Assembly: GCA_000242815.2 (NCBI GenBank)
Contig: AHHB01000028.1
Span: forward strand, 1 to 64,000
Length of the DNA: 64,000 bases
Direction: 5' to 3'
Source: Janthinobacterium lividum PAMC 25724
Lineage (GTDB): Bacteria > Pseudomonadota > Gammaproteobacteria > Burkholderiales > Burkholderiaceae_D
Shown piece by piece: positions 32,834-41,763 of the stretch (positions are counted from its first letter, which is position 1; each line of letters starts with the position of its first letter). Made by a program: the position numbers and the translations under genes. The notes beneath the pieces were generated by a model. That model was not told where the DNA came from, ran no database searches, and worked only from the letters and a program-made list of their open reading frames with translations.

Positions 32834-35794
32834 TCAAGTCGTCAGCACGCCGGCGCGATAGGTATTCCTGCCATCCTGCTTGGCCTGGTACAGCAGGACG
32901 TCGGCGCGTTGCAGCAGCACGGCGGGAGAAATATCTTCGTCGCGGTAAAAGGCCAGGCCGATGCTGGCGGAAATGCGCACGGTGATGCCATCGAGTTCGA
33001 ACGGCTGCTGCATGGCTGCGACGATCTTTTCCGCCAGCACGACGGCGTCGTACGGCCGGGCGATCTGTTCCATGACGATGGTGAATTCGTCGCCGCCCAG
33101 GCGGGCGACGATGTCGGTGACGCGCATGGTCTGCGTCAGGCGCTGGGCGAAGGCACGCAGCAGGGCGTCGCCGGTGCCGTGGCCATGTGTATCGTTGACG
33201 TGCTTGAAGTGGTCGATATCCATGTACATGACGGCCATCAGGTGCTGTTGCTGGCCGCTGGCGTGCATGGCGTCGCTGAGTTTTTGCTGGAAGCCGGCAC
33301 GGTTCGACAAGCCGGTCAGGGCATCGACCTGGGCCAGCTTCAGCAAGCGCTGTTTCTCGCGCTTTTGCACGGTAATATCCTGGCGCATGACATGAAAACC
33401 GACCACTTGCAGCTTGTCTTCGCCGATCTGCGGAATGTAGATCACTTCCATGCAACTCTCGATGCCTTCCTTTTGATCTTCTTCCTCGAAGCTCAACGTT
33501 TCACCGGCCAGCACGCGCGCGATATACGGCGCAATTGTGCGGTAGCGCGCCTCGCCGACGGTCTCGCGCACGCTGCGGCCCAGCGCCTGCCGTCCCGTCA
33601 GGCCGAATTCACGCTCATAGGCGATGTTCAGGAAGCGGTAGACCTGGTCCGCGTCGATGTATGCGATCATGGCCGGCAAGGTGTCGGCGATGGTGCGCAG
33701 GCGCGCTTCGCTTTCCAGCAGCGCCACTTCCGATTCGCGCAAGGTGGTGATGTCGTCCAGGCTGCCCACGTAGCCTTCGATCTGGTCATCGATGAGGATG
33801 GGGGCGATCTTCACGGAGACCCAGACCAGCTTGCCATGGCGTTGCAGGCAGCGCAAGGTCGCCTGGAACGGCGCCTGGGTGCGCGTGAGTTGTTCCAGCG
33901 CCACGTGCAGCAGCGGATAGTCGTCCGGGTGCACGGCGCTGCTCCAGCCGGCGCCCAGGGCGGCGGCGCGCGGCAGACCCGTGATCGATTCGAAGGTGCG
34001 GTTGACGTAGGTGCAGCGGCGTTGGCGATCCATGCGCACCAGACCGAGCGGCGAGGCGTCGTTGACGGCGGTCAGTTCGGCCTGTTTCTGGCGCAGTTGC
34101 AGTTCCTGCTGGCGGCGCTGCGAGATATCCTCGGCGATGCACAGGATATGTTCGATCTGCTGTTGTTCGTCGAACACGGGCACGGAGACGCAACGCAGGT
34201 AGTGCAGGCTGCCATCGGCCAGGCGCAACGGTTTTTCCGTGTGGTCGATGACGCCGCGCTCGGCCAGGATGGCGCGATCGTCCTCGGCATCGTGCAGGCC
34301 GAAGTCGGGCGGGAAGGCCTGGCAATCGGTCTTGCCGATGACGTCGTTGGCCAGGTGGCCGGTAATATCTTCGGCCGCTTTGTTCCACACCTCCATCTGG
34401 CCGAAATTTTCGGGGCGTGCGCTTTTCACGTAGACCAGCACCGGCAAATGGTCAATCAGCGACTGCAGGAAGCTGCGGTTGTCCTGCAGCGCCAGTTCGT
34501 CGTGCTTGCGCGCGCTGATGTCGCGCGAGGTGACGGCCACGCCGTCGGTGATCGGCACCACTTGATGGCGCAGCCAGCGTGTGCCGCCCGAGGCCAGCGT
34601 CAGTTCGAATTCATCCTCCATCGGCTGACCCGTTTCCATCACCTGCACGAAACACTTGAAGAAACGCTCGTCACGCAGCAGCGGCACCTGTTGCAGTACA
34701 CGCTGGCCCAGCAGTTCGCAGCGTGGCTTGCCCAGCATGTCGGCGGCCCGCTCGTTGACGTCGGCGAAGATGAAGTCTGCCACCGGCTTGCCCGGCGCGG
34801 CGCGCCAGGCCTTCAGCAGCAGTACGGAGTCGAGGCTAGCCTGGTGCGCCGCGCGCAGCAAAGCTTGCGCTTCCGTGGCCTGGCGGATGCTGTGGCGCAG
34901 GCGGGCGCCCTGGCGCATCAGCAGGGCCGTAAAGCCCACAATGAGCACGCTGGCGGCGAGCAGCGCATAAATATACGTCAGGCGGCGATGTTCGAAGCGC
35001 GCCAGGGCGCCAGCACGGCTGACGCCTACCACGGCCAGCAGCGGGAAACGTGGTAGTTCGCGGTAGCTGTAGATGCGCGCTGTTGTGTCGACGGGTGGAT
35101 CGAGCAGCAATTCTTCGCTCGCCTGCTGGAGTGTATCGGGCTTGCGCAAGACGATGTGCTCGCTGCGGAACCATTGCTCGCCGATGCGTCCTACCGTCAG
35201 GCCGCTATCGCGCGCCACCAACATCAGTGCGCCCTGTTCGTCGAGGTTCAGCCGGTCATAATCGTCGACAAAATAGGTGGGGTCGACATGGATAATGATG
35301 GCGCCGGCAAAGCGGCCCTGCGCATCGTTCAGGCGGCGTACCAAACGGATGGTCCAGTGCTTGCTGCCGGCATCGAGCATGGGCGTGTCGACCAGGGCCG
35401 TATCGGACGAATTGACGGCCAGCGCCCGGAAAAATGCCTGCTTGGCCAGGTTTTCCGAAAAATACGCGTTGGCGCTGTCGATCACACGGCCTTGTGCGTC
35501 GATCAGGGCAATCGGCAGTGCCAGCTTCAATGGCAACACGCTGTCGAGCAGGCCCCGCCGGCGCATGAATTCATTCAGGCGCAGGCCGCCATTCGATTCC
35601 TCGTACTTCAGCTTGAACAATTGCGTGGCATGATCGGCCTGGCGCAGCGTGAAACTGGTATGGTCGGCGAGAGTGCGCGTCAGTGACTGACTGGCGGCCA
35701 CGGCGTCGCGTACGGCGCTGGCGCGATCCTCGCTCACATGGTAGAAGACGGCCGTCCACAGCACCAGCAGCAAGACGAGCGCGAACAGGGGCAC
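32834..35794 (-). CDS. Membrane-bound multi-PAS diguanylate cyclase
   Basis: A 986-residue inner-membrane sensor that should make cyclic di-GMP. It has an N-terminal transmembrane helix, an extracytoplasmic Cache-like domain (about 30-280), a second transmembrane helix (YIYALLAASVLIVGFTALLM), four PAS/PAC-type modules, and a C-terminal GGDEF domain. The active loop reads LGGDEFTIV and a product-inhibition RxxD site (RVTD) precedes it by five residues. The start is unclear. The first standard codon is the GTG at 35794, but it truncates an Arg-rich pre-membrane stretch (RLARRLYLISL) that reads as real N-terminus, so a non-canonical or upstream start is likely. Confidence 0.88.
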   Translation of the reverse strand: MPLFALVLLLVLWTAVFYHVSEDRASAVRDAVAASQSLTRTLADHTSFTLRQADHATQLFKLKYEESNGGLRLNEFMRRRGLLDSVLPLKLALPIALIDAQGRVIDSANAYFSENLAKQAFFRALAVNSSDTALVDTPMLDAGSKHWTIRLVRRLNDAQGRFAGAIIIHVDPTYFVDDYDRLNLDEQGALMLVARDSGLTVGRIGEQWFRSEHIVLRKPDTLQQASEELLLDPPVDTTARIYSYRELPRFPLLAVVGVSRAGALARFEHRRLTYIYALLAASVLIVGFTALLMRQGARLRHSIRQATEAQALLRAAHQASLDSVLLLKAWRAAPGKPVADFIFADVNERAADMLGKPRCELLGQRVLQQVPLLRDERFFKCFVQVMETGQPMEDEFELTLASGGTRWLRHQVVPITDGVAVTSRDISARKHDELALQDNRSFLQSLIDHLPVLVYVKSARPENFGQMEVWNKAAEDITGHLANDVIGKTDCQAFPPDFGLHDAEDDRAILAERGVIDHTEKPLRLADGSLHYLRCVSVPVFDEQQQIEHILCIAEDISQRRQQELQLRQKQAELTAVNDASPLGLVRMDRQRRCTYVNRTFESITGLPRAAALGAGWSSAVHPDDYPLLHVALEQLTRTQAPFQATLRCLQRHGKLVWVSVKIAPILIDDQIEGYVGSLDDITTLRESEVALLESEARLRTIADTLPAMIAYIDADQVYRFLNIAYEREFGLTGRQALGRSVRETVGEARYRTIAPYIARVLAGETLSFEEEDQKEGIESCMEVIYIPQIGEDKLQVVGFHVMRQDITVQKREKQRLLKLAQVDALTGLSNRAGFQQKLSDAMHASGQQQHLMAVMYMDIDHFKHVNDTHGHGTGDALLRAFAQRLTQTMRVTDIVARLGGDEFTIVMEQIARPYDAVVLAEKIVAAMQQPFELDGITVRISASIGLAFYRDEDISPAVLLQRADVLLYQAKQDGRNTYRAGVLTT

Positions 35795-36148
35795 CAGGCT
35801 GATAAGGTACAGGCGGCGCGCAAGTCGTGCAGGGGTCTGGTTATCGCTATCACGGGCGCTAGCAGGCTTGATTCATTGAAAAGGGGAACGTGGAGCAGTT
35901 GCATGGCGCAGATGAGGTCCGATCGGCTTTTTTCGCGGCGCCCTGTTACTGTCTCCATCGTCCGTTTATAGTCTGTCGCTGATTCTATTTTGCGTTAATT
36001 CTGCGATAAATCAAATATGCGCGTCGCTGCACAGGCGAAAAACAGGCGCCGCGCTGGTGGCACGGGCATTGAGAGTGGCAGAAAAAGTACAATTGGCCCT
36101 GCATCGTCATTAAAATGCTGATTCATTCCTTCCATATCGAAAGTTGTC
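35795..36148. other. Divergent intergenic region, GGDEF gene / yajD
   Basis: About 350 bp with no supported gene. It holds the N-terminal codons probably missing from the GGDEF gene and, presumably, promoters for both directions. An AT-rich stretch lies around 35960-36020. I see no clear repeat or RNA structure. Confidence 0.5.
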
Positions 36149-36520
36149 ATGCAAAGTAAAAAGCCCGACGCGGCAAGACTGGACAAGATCGTGGCTGAAG
36201 CGCGCCGTGCCGCCGACCAGCGCGAGAGCGGCTACCGCGAGCGCTCGCTAAAGATGTATCCGTGGGTGTGCGGCCGCTGCACGCGCGAATTCACGCGTGC
36301 CAACGTACAGCAACTGACGGTGCACCACCGCGACCATAATCACGACAATAATCCGCCCGACGGCAGTAATTGGGAATTGCTGTGCCTATATTGCCACGAC
36401 AATGAGCACTCGCGCTATCTTGAAGCGGACCGTGGCGCCGGCTTGCTGTCAGCCGAGGTGGCGCCCGCCACGCACAATCCGTTCGCCGCACTGGCTGGCC
36501 TGATCAAGAAGAAGGACTGA
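36149..36520 (+). CDS. yajD: YajD-family HNH nuclease
   Basis: A 123-residue protein with a single HNH domain. It has VCGRCTREF (zinc knuckle), LTVHHRDHNHDNNPPDGSNW (His-rich catalytic core with the Asn) and LLCLYCHDNEH (second knuckle). The E. coli YajD family is small, cytosolic and of unsettled role, with nuclease activity predicted from the motif. It is not next to phage or restriction genes here. Confidence 0.88.
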   Translation: MQSKKPDAARLDKIVAEARRAADQRESGYRERSLKMYPWVCGRCTREFTRANVQQLTVHHRDHNHDNNPPDGSNWELLCLYCHDNEHSRYLEADRGAGLLSAEVAPATHNPFAALAGLIKKKD

Positions 36521-36700
36521 ACCGGTCGCTGGCTGCCCCTCCCATGCGCATGTGGTGGCCTAAGCTGGGCGCGAATGCGCTGCGCTTGCCTGTCGTCGGT
36601 TGCGTTTGCGGCATCGTGCGCCTGGACCGCGTGCAGTTGGCGGGCAAGCCGAGAGCGATAAAACGTGCAAGTACCACGTGCAATGCGGTATCTTTCAGCT

Positions 36701-37009
36701 ATGCACAGCCCAGACCATCATATTTCTCTCGACCTTTCTCTTTTATCGCTAGCTGCCGCGCGCGCCTGGCACCGGGGCGCCGAGGCGCACCGTTCGCACG
36801 GGCGCGTCGAGATCAAGTCGCTGGCGCTGGAGGAGGGCGTGCGCCTTAATTACCGCCTGGTGCAGGACGTGGCCGGCGCCGTGCAGCGCCTGGCGCACTG
36901 GCATGCCTGCCCGAATATTGATATTGCGCAAGCACAGCCGGGGCTATTCGGCGCGCAACTGGCCGAGGCCCTGTACGACAGTGGCGCTAGCGCAAGGCGG
37001 GCCGCATGA
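36701..37009 (+). CDS. Hypothetical protein coupled to DUF2804 gene
   Basis: A 102-residue soluble protein starting at the ATG at 36701. It overlaps the next gene by 4 bp (ATGA at 37006-37009), so translation is coupled. There is no signal or membrane segment and no motif I recognise; VEIKSLALEEGVRLNYRLVQ and LAHWHACPNIDIAQA are its most ordered parts. From 36521 to 36700 I see no gene. Confidence 0.6.
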   Translation: MHSPDHHISLDLSLLSLAAARAWHRGAEAHRSHGRVEIKSLALEEGVRLNYRLVQDVAGAVQRLAHWHACPNIDIAQAQPGLFGAQLAEALYDSGASARRAA

Positions 37010-37998
37010 TGCTGCCACCGGCTCCTTCCCACCTGCTCGACGCTAATGGCGTTCCATGCTTAGGCCGCTACACGGGCCAATTGGATGCATTCGACTGGGC
37101 CGCGCTGGCGCCGCCGTACGCGCGCGGCGCATTCTGGCGCTTGTTTCACCACAAGCGCTGGCATTACGTGGCCCTGTCGACGCCGACCCTGTTCTGTGGC
37201 GTGGCCATCGTCGACCTCGGTTGGACCAGCACGGCGTTCGCGTATGCCTTCGACCGCCACAAGGGCAAGATCGTGGCTGCCTTTTCGCAGGACGGCGTGC
37301 CGGGCCTCTGCGCCGCCGTGGCGCCGCACGCTGCTGCCAGCAGCCGTTTCCGCTTCCTGGCACACAGCATCGCCATCGAGGCGCAACCGCAGCAGCGTTT
37401 CCGCCTGCAGCTCGATTGTGGCCATTTCGGCATCGACGCGCAATTCGGCCCGCCTGTGGCGCCTATCCTGTTGGCGATCGGGCCGGTGGCCGAGGGTGGC
37501 AGCGTGCATGCGACGCAAAAATCGGGCGGCCTGCCCCTGTCGGGCAGCGTGCGTTGCGGTGCCCTGGGCTACAGCCTCGATGATGGCGTGGCCAGTTTCG
37601 ACTATTCGAACGGCTTGCTGGCACGCGAGACGGAATGGCGCTGGGCTTCGGCGCATAGTCTGGAGCTGGGTTTCAATCTGCAGGCCGGCTATTTTGGCGC
37701 GCATGAAAACGCGCTGTGGCTCGATGGCCAGCTGTATGCGCTGGGCCGCGCGCATTTCGACTTCAACCCCGACAACCCGCTGGCGCCCTGGCACGTGTGG
37801 ACGGACGACGATTTATTGGACTTGCACTTCAAGCCGGAAGGGGCGCGGCGCGAGGATAAGAATCTGTGGCTCGCCGCCAGCCGCTACATCCAGCCTATCG
37901 GCACCTTCAGCGGCTGGGTGCGTGCCAGCGCGGATTGTCCCAAGCGCATCGTGGCACAACTGGCGGGCGTGACGGAAAGCCATCGTTCGCGCTGGTAG
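37006..37998 (+). CDS. DUF2804 family protein
   Basis: A 330-residue protein matching my memory of DUF2804: an N-terminal region with ARGAFWRLFHHKRWHYVAL, a central beta-rich part, LDYSNGLLARETEWRW-like aromatic stretches, and a C-terminal PLAPWHVWTDDDLLDLHF. These families resemble lipocalin/AttH-like carotenoid-hydratase folds and are thought to bind hydrophobic ligands; no activity can be read from the sequence. It is translationally coupled to the small gene before it. Confidence 0.75.
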   Translation: MMLPPAPSHLLDANGVPCLGRYTGQLDAFDWAALAPPYARGAFWRLFHHKRWHYVALSTPTLFCGVAIVDLGWTSTAFAYAFDRHKGKIVAAFSQDGVPGLCAAVAPHAAASSRFRFLAHSIAIEAQPQQRFRLQLDCGHFGIDAQFGPPVAPILLAIGPVAEGGSVHATQKSGGLPLSGSVRCGALGYSLDDGVASFDYSNGLLARETEWRWASAHSLELGFNLQAGYFGAHENALWLDGQLYALGRAHFDFNPDNPLAPWHVWTDDDLLDLHFKPEGARREDKNLWLAASRYIQPIGTFSGWVRASADCPKRIVAQLAGVTESHRSRW

Positions 37999-38097
37999 GC
38001 GCATGGTTTTTTGCGAAACGCACCACGCCGTCAAGTTTTTTTGGCAGCGTATCCTATACACTGGTGTCGCCGCTCCGGCAATCCATGAGGCCAGAAC

Positions 38098-40794
38098 ATG
38101 AGTATGCGTAATCTCGACAAGCTGTTCAAGCCGACCTCGGTGGCCCTGATCGGTGCCACGGCGCGCGAACATAAGCTGGGCGCCATCGCGCTGGCCAACC
38201 TGCTGGGCGCGGCGGGGCCGGGGACGCAATTGAACGGTACAAAATTCAGCGGAAATATCTGGCCCGTCAATCCCAAGTATGACGCGTTGATGGGCCTGAA
38301 ATGCTACCGCAATCTGGCGAAGCTGCCGAAAGCGCCGGACCTGGCCATCATCTGCACGCCGCCCGCCACCATCACGGCGCTGATCCGCGAACTGGGCGCG
38401 CTGGGCACGCGTGCCGCCATCGTCATGACGTCCGGCCTCGACCCGGTGCGCGAGCAGTCGCTGCGCCTGGCCATGCTGAAAGCAGCCAAGCCGCATCTGC
38501 TACGCATCCTGGGGCCCAACAGCATGGGGCTGCTCGTGCCCAAGCTGGGCCTGAACGCCAGCTTTGCCCATCTGGGCGCTTCCAGCGGCAAGATCGCCTT
38601 CGTGTCGCAGTCGGGCGCGCTGGTGTCGGGCGTGCTCGATTGGGCCAATGCGCACGGCGTGGGCTTTTCCAAGTTTATTTCGCTCGGCGGCAGCTACGAC
38701 ATCGATTTCGGCGACCTGCTCGACTATCTGGCTGGCGACATCGACACGGCCGCCATCTTGCTCTACATGGAAGACATCCAGGCGGCGCGCAAATTCATGT
38801 CGGCCGCGCGGGCGGCCGCGCGCAGCAAACCCGTCATCGTCTTGAAAGCGGGACGCGAGGCCGAAGGCGCGGCCGTGGCGGCCTGGCACACGGGCGCGCT
38901 GGCCGGTTCCGACGCCGTGTATGACGCGGCCATCCGCCGCGCCGGCATGCTGCGCGTGTATTCGGCCGAGGAACTGTTCGACGCCGTGGAAACGCTCACG
39001 CATATCCGCTCACAGCGTGGCGAGCGCCTGGCGATCCTGTGCAACGGCGGTGGCCTGGGCGTGATGGCTACCGATGCGCTGGTGGGCAGCGGCGGCAAGC
39101 TGGCCGATTTGTCGCCCGATACGGTGATCGCGCTGGAAAAGGCCCTGCCACGGGGCTGGTCGCACGACAATCCCGTGGGCTTGCCCGGCGACGCGCCGGT
39201 GCAGCGTTATGTAGACGCCATCAAGCCCCTGCTCGACGAGCCGCAGGCGGACGCCTTGCTGCTGCTGCACGCGCCCACGGCCATGGTCTCGTCGATCGAC
39301 ATCGCCGAAGCCGTCACGCCGCTGATCAAGGCCACTTCGCGCACGGTGCTGTCGTGCCTGTTGGGCGGCACCACCGTGGCGCCCGCGCGCCAGGTCTTCA
39401 ACCGGGCCGGCATTCCCACCTATGACACGCCGGAAAAAGCCGTGCATGGTTTCATGCAGATCGTGCAGTACCGGCGCAACCAGGAAACCCTGATGCAAGT
39501 GCCGGCGCAGCTGCCCATGTCGGCCACGCCGCGCCGCGCCCGCGTGCGCGAAATCGTCGCCGCCGCGCTGGCGGCCGGCCAGACGGTGCTGGGCGAGTGC
39601 CGCTCGAAGGAAATCCTGGCCGCCTACGGCATCCCCGTGGCCACTACCCGCATGGCGGCCGACGTGGAAGCGGCGCTGGCGGTAGCGGCGGACATCGGCT
39701 ATCCGGTGGCGCTGAAGATCCACTCACCCGATATCGGCCACAAATCCGACGTCGGCGGCGTGGCGCTTGACCTTGACACGCCCGACATCTTGCGCACGGC
39801 CGCCGCCGCCATGCTCAAGCGCGTGCGCCGCATGCGACCCGATGCGCTGATCGACGGCTTTACGGTGCAGCAGATGGCGCGCCGGCCGCAATCGCATGAA
39901 CTGATCGTCGGCGTCACCACGGACGCCGCCTTCGGCCCCGTCATCCTTGTGGGGCAGGGCGGCATTGCCGTGGAAGTGACGGCCGACCATGCCATCGGCC
40001 TGCCGCCGTTGAACATGGTGCTGGCGCGCGACATGCTGGCGCGCACGCGCGTGTCGAAACTGCTGGCCGGCTACCGTAATCAGCCGCCGGCCGATATCGA
40101 CGCCGTCTGCTACACCCTGATCCAGGTGGCCGAACTGGTGGCCGACATCGGCGAGCTGGCCGAACTTGATATCAACCCGCTGGTGGCCGACGCTGACGGC
40201 GTGATCGCCCTCGATGCGCGCATCCGCCTGCAGCCTGGCCAAAAGAGTGACCGCCTGGCCATCCGCCCGTATCCGCAGGAGCTCGAAGAGCAGGTGACGT
40301 GGATGGGGCTATCGATCCTGCTGCGCCCCATCCGCCCCGAGGACGCACCGCAGCACATGGACCTGTTCCACGCGCTGGACCCGGATGATGTGCGCCTGCG
40401 CTTTTTCACCTCGATGCGCGAGCTGCCCGTGTCGCAGCTGGCGCGCCTGACGCAGATCGATTACGACCGTGCCATGGCCTTCATCGCCACCCACACGGGC
40501 CCCGACGGCAAGCCGGAAACCCTGGGCGTAGTGCGCGCCGTGGCCGATCCGGACAATATCCATGCCGATTTCGCCATCGCCGTGCGCTCGGCCCTGAAAG
40601 GCAAGGGCCTGGGCCACATCCTGTTTGAAAAACTGGTCGACTACTTCCGTAGCCGTGGCACGGAAGCGTTGGTGGGCGAGGCCATGGCACGCAATAAGGG
40701 CATGCAGCGGCTGGTAAAAAGTTTTGGCGGCGAAGTCACGCCATCGGAAGAGCCAGGCGTGGTCAACCTGCATATCCGATTGCGCGCGCCCTGA
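38098..40794 (+). CDS. PatZ-like NDP-forming acyl-CoA synthetase / GNAT acetyltransferase
   Basis: An 898-residue fusion. Order: CoA-binding domain (FKPTSVALIGATAREHKLG), succinyl-CoA-ligase-like domains, ATP-grasp domain (YPVALKIHSPDIGHKSDVGG), and a C-terminal GNAT acetyltransferase domain (LRPIRPEDA to ALKGKGLGHILFEKL). The layout matches PatZ/Pat protein-lysine acetyltransferases, which inactivate acetyl-CoA synthetase. In enteric Pat the synthetase half has lost its phosphorylated histidine. Here AAWHTGALAGSDAVYDAA keeps a histidine at that place, so the ligase half may still be active. It starts at 38098. Confidence 0.88.
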   Translation: MSMRNLDKLFKPTSVALIGATAREHKLGAIALANLLGAAGPGTQLNGTKFSGNIWPVNPKYDALMGLKCYRNLAKLPKAPDLAIICTPPATITALIRELGALGTRAAIVMTSGLDPVREQSLRLAMLKAAKPHLLRILGPNSMGLLVPKLGLNASFAHLGASSGKIAFVSQSGALVSGVLDWANAHGVGFSKFISLGGSYDIDFGDLLDYLAGDIDTAAILLYMEDIQAARKFMSAARAAARSKPVIVLKAGREAEGAAVAAWHTGALAGSDAVYDAAIRRAGMLRVYSAEELFDAVETLTHIRSQRGERLAILCNGGGLGVMATDALVGSGGKLADLSPDTVIALEKALPRGWSHDNPVGLPGDAPVQRYVDAIKPLLDEPQADALLLLHAPTAMVSSIDIAEAVTPLIKATSRTVLSCLLGGTTVAPARQVFNRAGIPTYDTPEKAVHGFMQIVQYRRNQETLMQVPAQLPMSATPRRARVREIVAAALAAGQTVLGECRSKEILAAYGIPVATTRMAADVEAALAVAADIGYPVALKIHSPDIGHKSDVGGVALDLDTPDILRTAAAAMLKRVRRMRPDALIDGFTVQQMARRPQSHELIVGVTTDAAFGPVILVGQGGIAVEVTADHAIGLPPLNMVLARDMLARTRVSKLLAGYRNQPPADIDAVCYTLIQVAELVADIGELAELDINPLVADADGVIALDARIRLQPGQKSDRLAIRPYPQELEEQVTWMGLSILLRPIRPEDAPQHMDLFHALDPDDVRLRFFTSMRELPVSQLARLTQIDYDRAMAFIATHTGPDGKPETLGVVRAVADPDNIHADFAIAVRSALKGKGLGHILFEKLVDYFRSRGTEALVGEAMARNKGMQRLVKSFGGEVTPSEEPGVVNLHIRLRAP

Positions 40795-40910
40795 AAAAGC
40801 GCAGGGGGGGGGCGCTGCGGGTTTGTGCAGGATCAAATCGGCCGCCGTCGGTAGTCTTTACACTTTCACTTCCAGGATCAGACATCGAGCGCATTTTTGG
40901 GAGTGAGTGC

Positions 40911-41585
40911 ATGCTTACGGCAACATATATATTGGTTTCCCTGTCGGTAGAACAGGCAAGCATCCGCATGAGTTTGTTGGCATTGCAAAAATACATGCAG
41001 GTGCAGCTGCGCCAGCATAGCCAGCTGAGCCCGGCGCAACTGCAGACCACGGGCGACTGCCTGAACCGGCTGTACCAGGGGGGCTATTGGCGCAAGGTGG
41101 AGATGTATCTGATCCCCGCCATTCGCCAAGCTACGCCGCATGCCGATGGATTGCTCAATGGTTTGCTCAATGAGATCAGCGGCTTGAACCATGCGGCGCT
41201 GGAAAGCATCAATGTCGTGCAGAGCAGTATAGGCAGCGCTCTCGACAGCTCGGAGCAGCAGGCCGAGCAGCTGTGCGCGGCGATCGACACCTTTTGCGCG
41301 GCCTTGCTGCAGCGCCTGGAAAAAGAAGAGCGCGAACTATTTACGCTGGCGCGCAAGGTCATCGTCGGCGAAGCGTGGTTTGCCATCGCCCACCAGTTCC
41401 TTGCCCATGATGCGCGCTTGCAGGAAGCACGCCGCGGCAAGGCACAAGTGCTGCCTTTTGTTTTGCCCTTGCCTGTGCCGGCAACGGGTGTGCCCGACGC
41501 TGCAGCAGCAAGCATGGGCAGCGCCGGCAGCACCGCCGCTGATAGCGTGCCTGGCGTGCCGCAGCCCCTGCGCGCGCGGGCTTGA
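40911..41585 (+). CDS. Helical hypothetical protein, possibly hemerythrin-like
   Basis: A 224-residue, mostly alpha-helical protein with a low-complexity Pro/Ala C-terminus. One helix, LLQRLEKEERELFTLARKVI, resembles the HLxxEExxLFP region of hemerythrin-like proteins, but the iron-ligand histidines are not all in place. No signal peptide is visible, although the N-terminus is hydrophobic. The helical-bundle resemblance is a weak suggestion. It has its own upstream gap of 116 bp. Confidence 0.5.
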   Translation: MLTATYILVSLSVEQASIRMSLLALQKYMQVQLRQHSQLSPAQLQTTGDCLNRLYQGGYWRKVEMYLIPAIRQATPHADGLLNGLLNEISGLNHAALESINVVQSSIGSALDSSEQQAEQLCAAIDTFCAALLQRLEKEERELFTLARKVIVGEAWFAIAHQFLAHDARLQEARRGKAQVLPFVLPLPVPATGVPDAAAASMGSAGSTAADSVPGVPQPLRARA

Positions 41586-41763
41586 GCGGGGAGCGAGCGC
41601 ACACCTCGTCGGCCCCTTAGTGCCGGCTCTGCGCCCCTGATTTTTCGCCGATGCCAGCATGGGAGAAATGTCAAGTTACCCATTTAATAACTTGTGCAGA
41701 CCTGTTCGATGCAATGTGCCGGGCTTTGCTATGATGGTGCTTTTGATCCACGCGAAACCCGTC

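Noticed and set aside
32177-35056. A 959-codon open frame on the plus strand, antisense to sbcD and the GGDEF gene
   Set aside because: Its product is a His/Gln/Ala/Val-rich string with no domain, and it runs opposite to two clearly recognised proteins. High GC with few stop codons explains its length.
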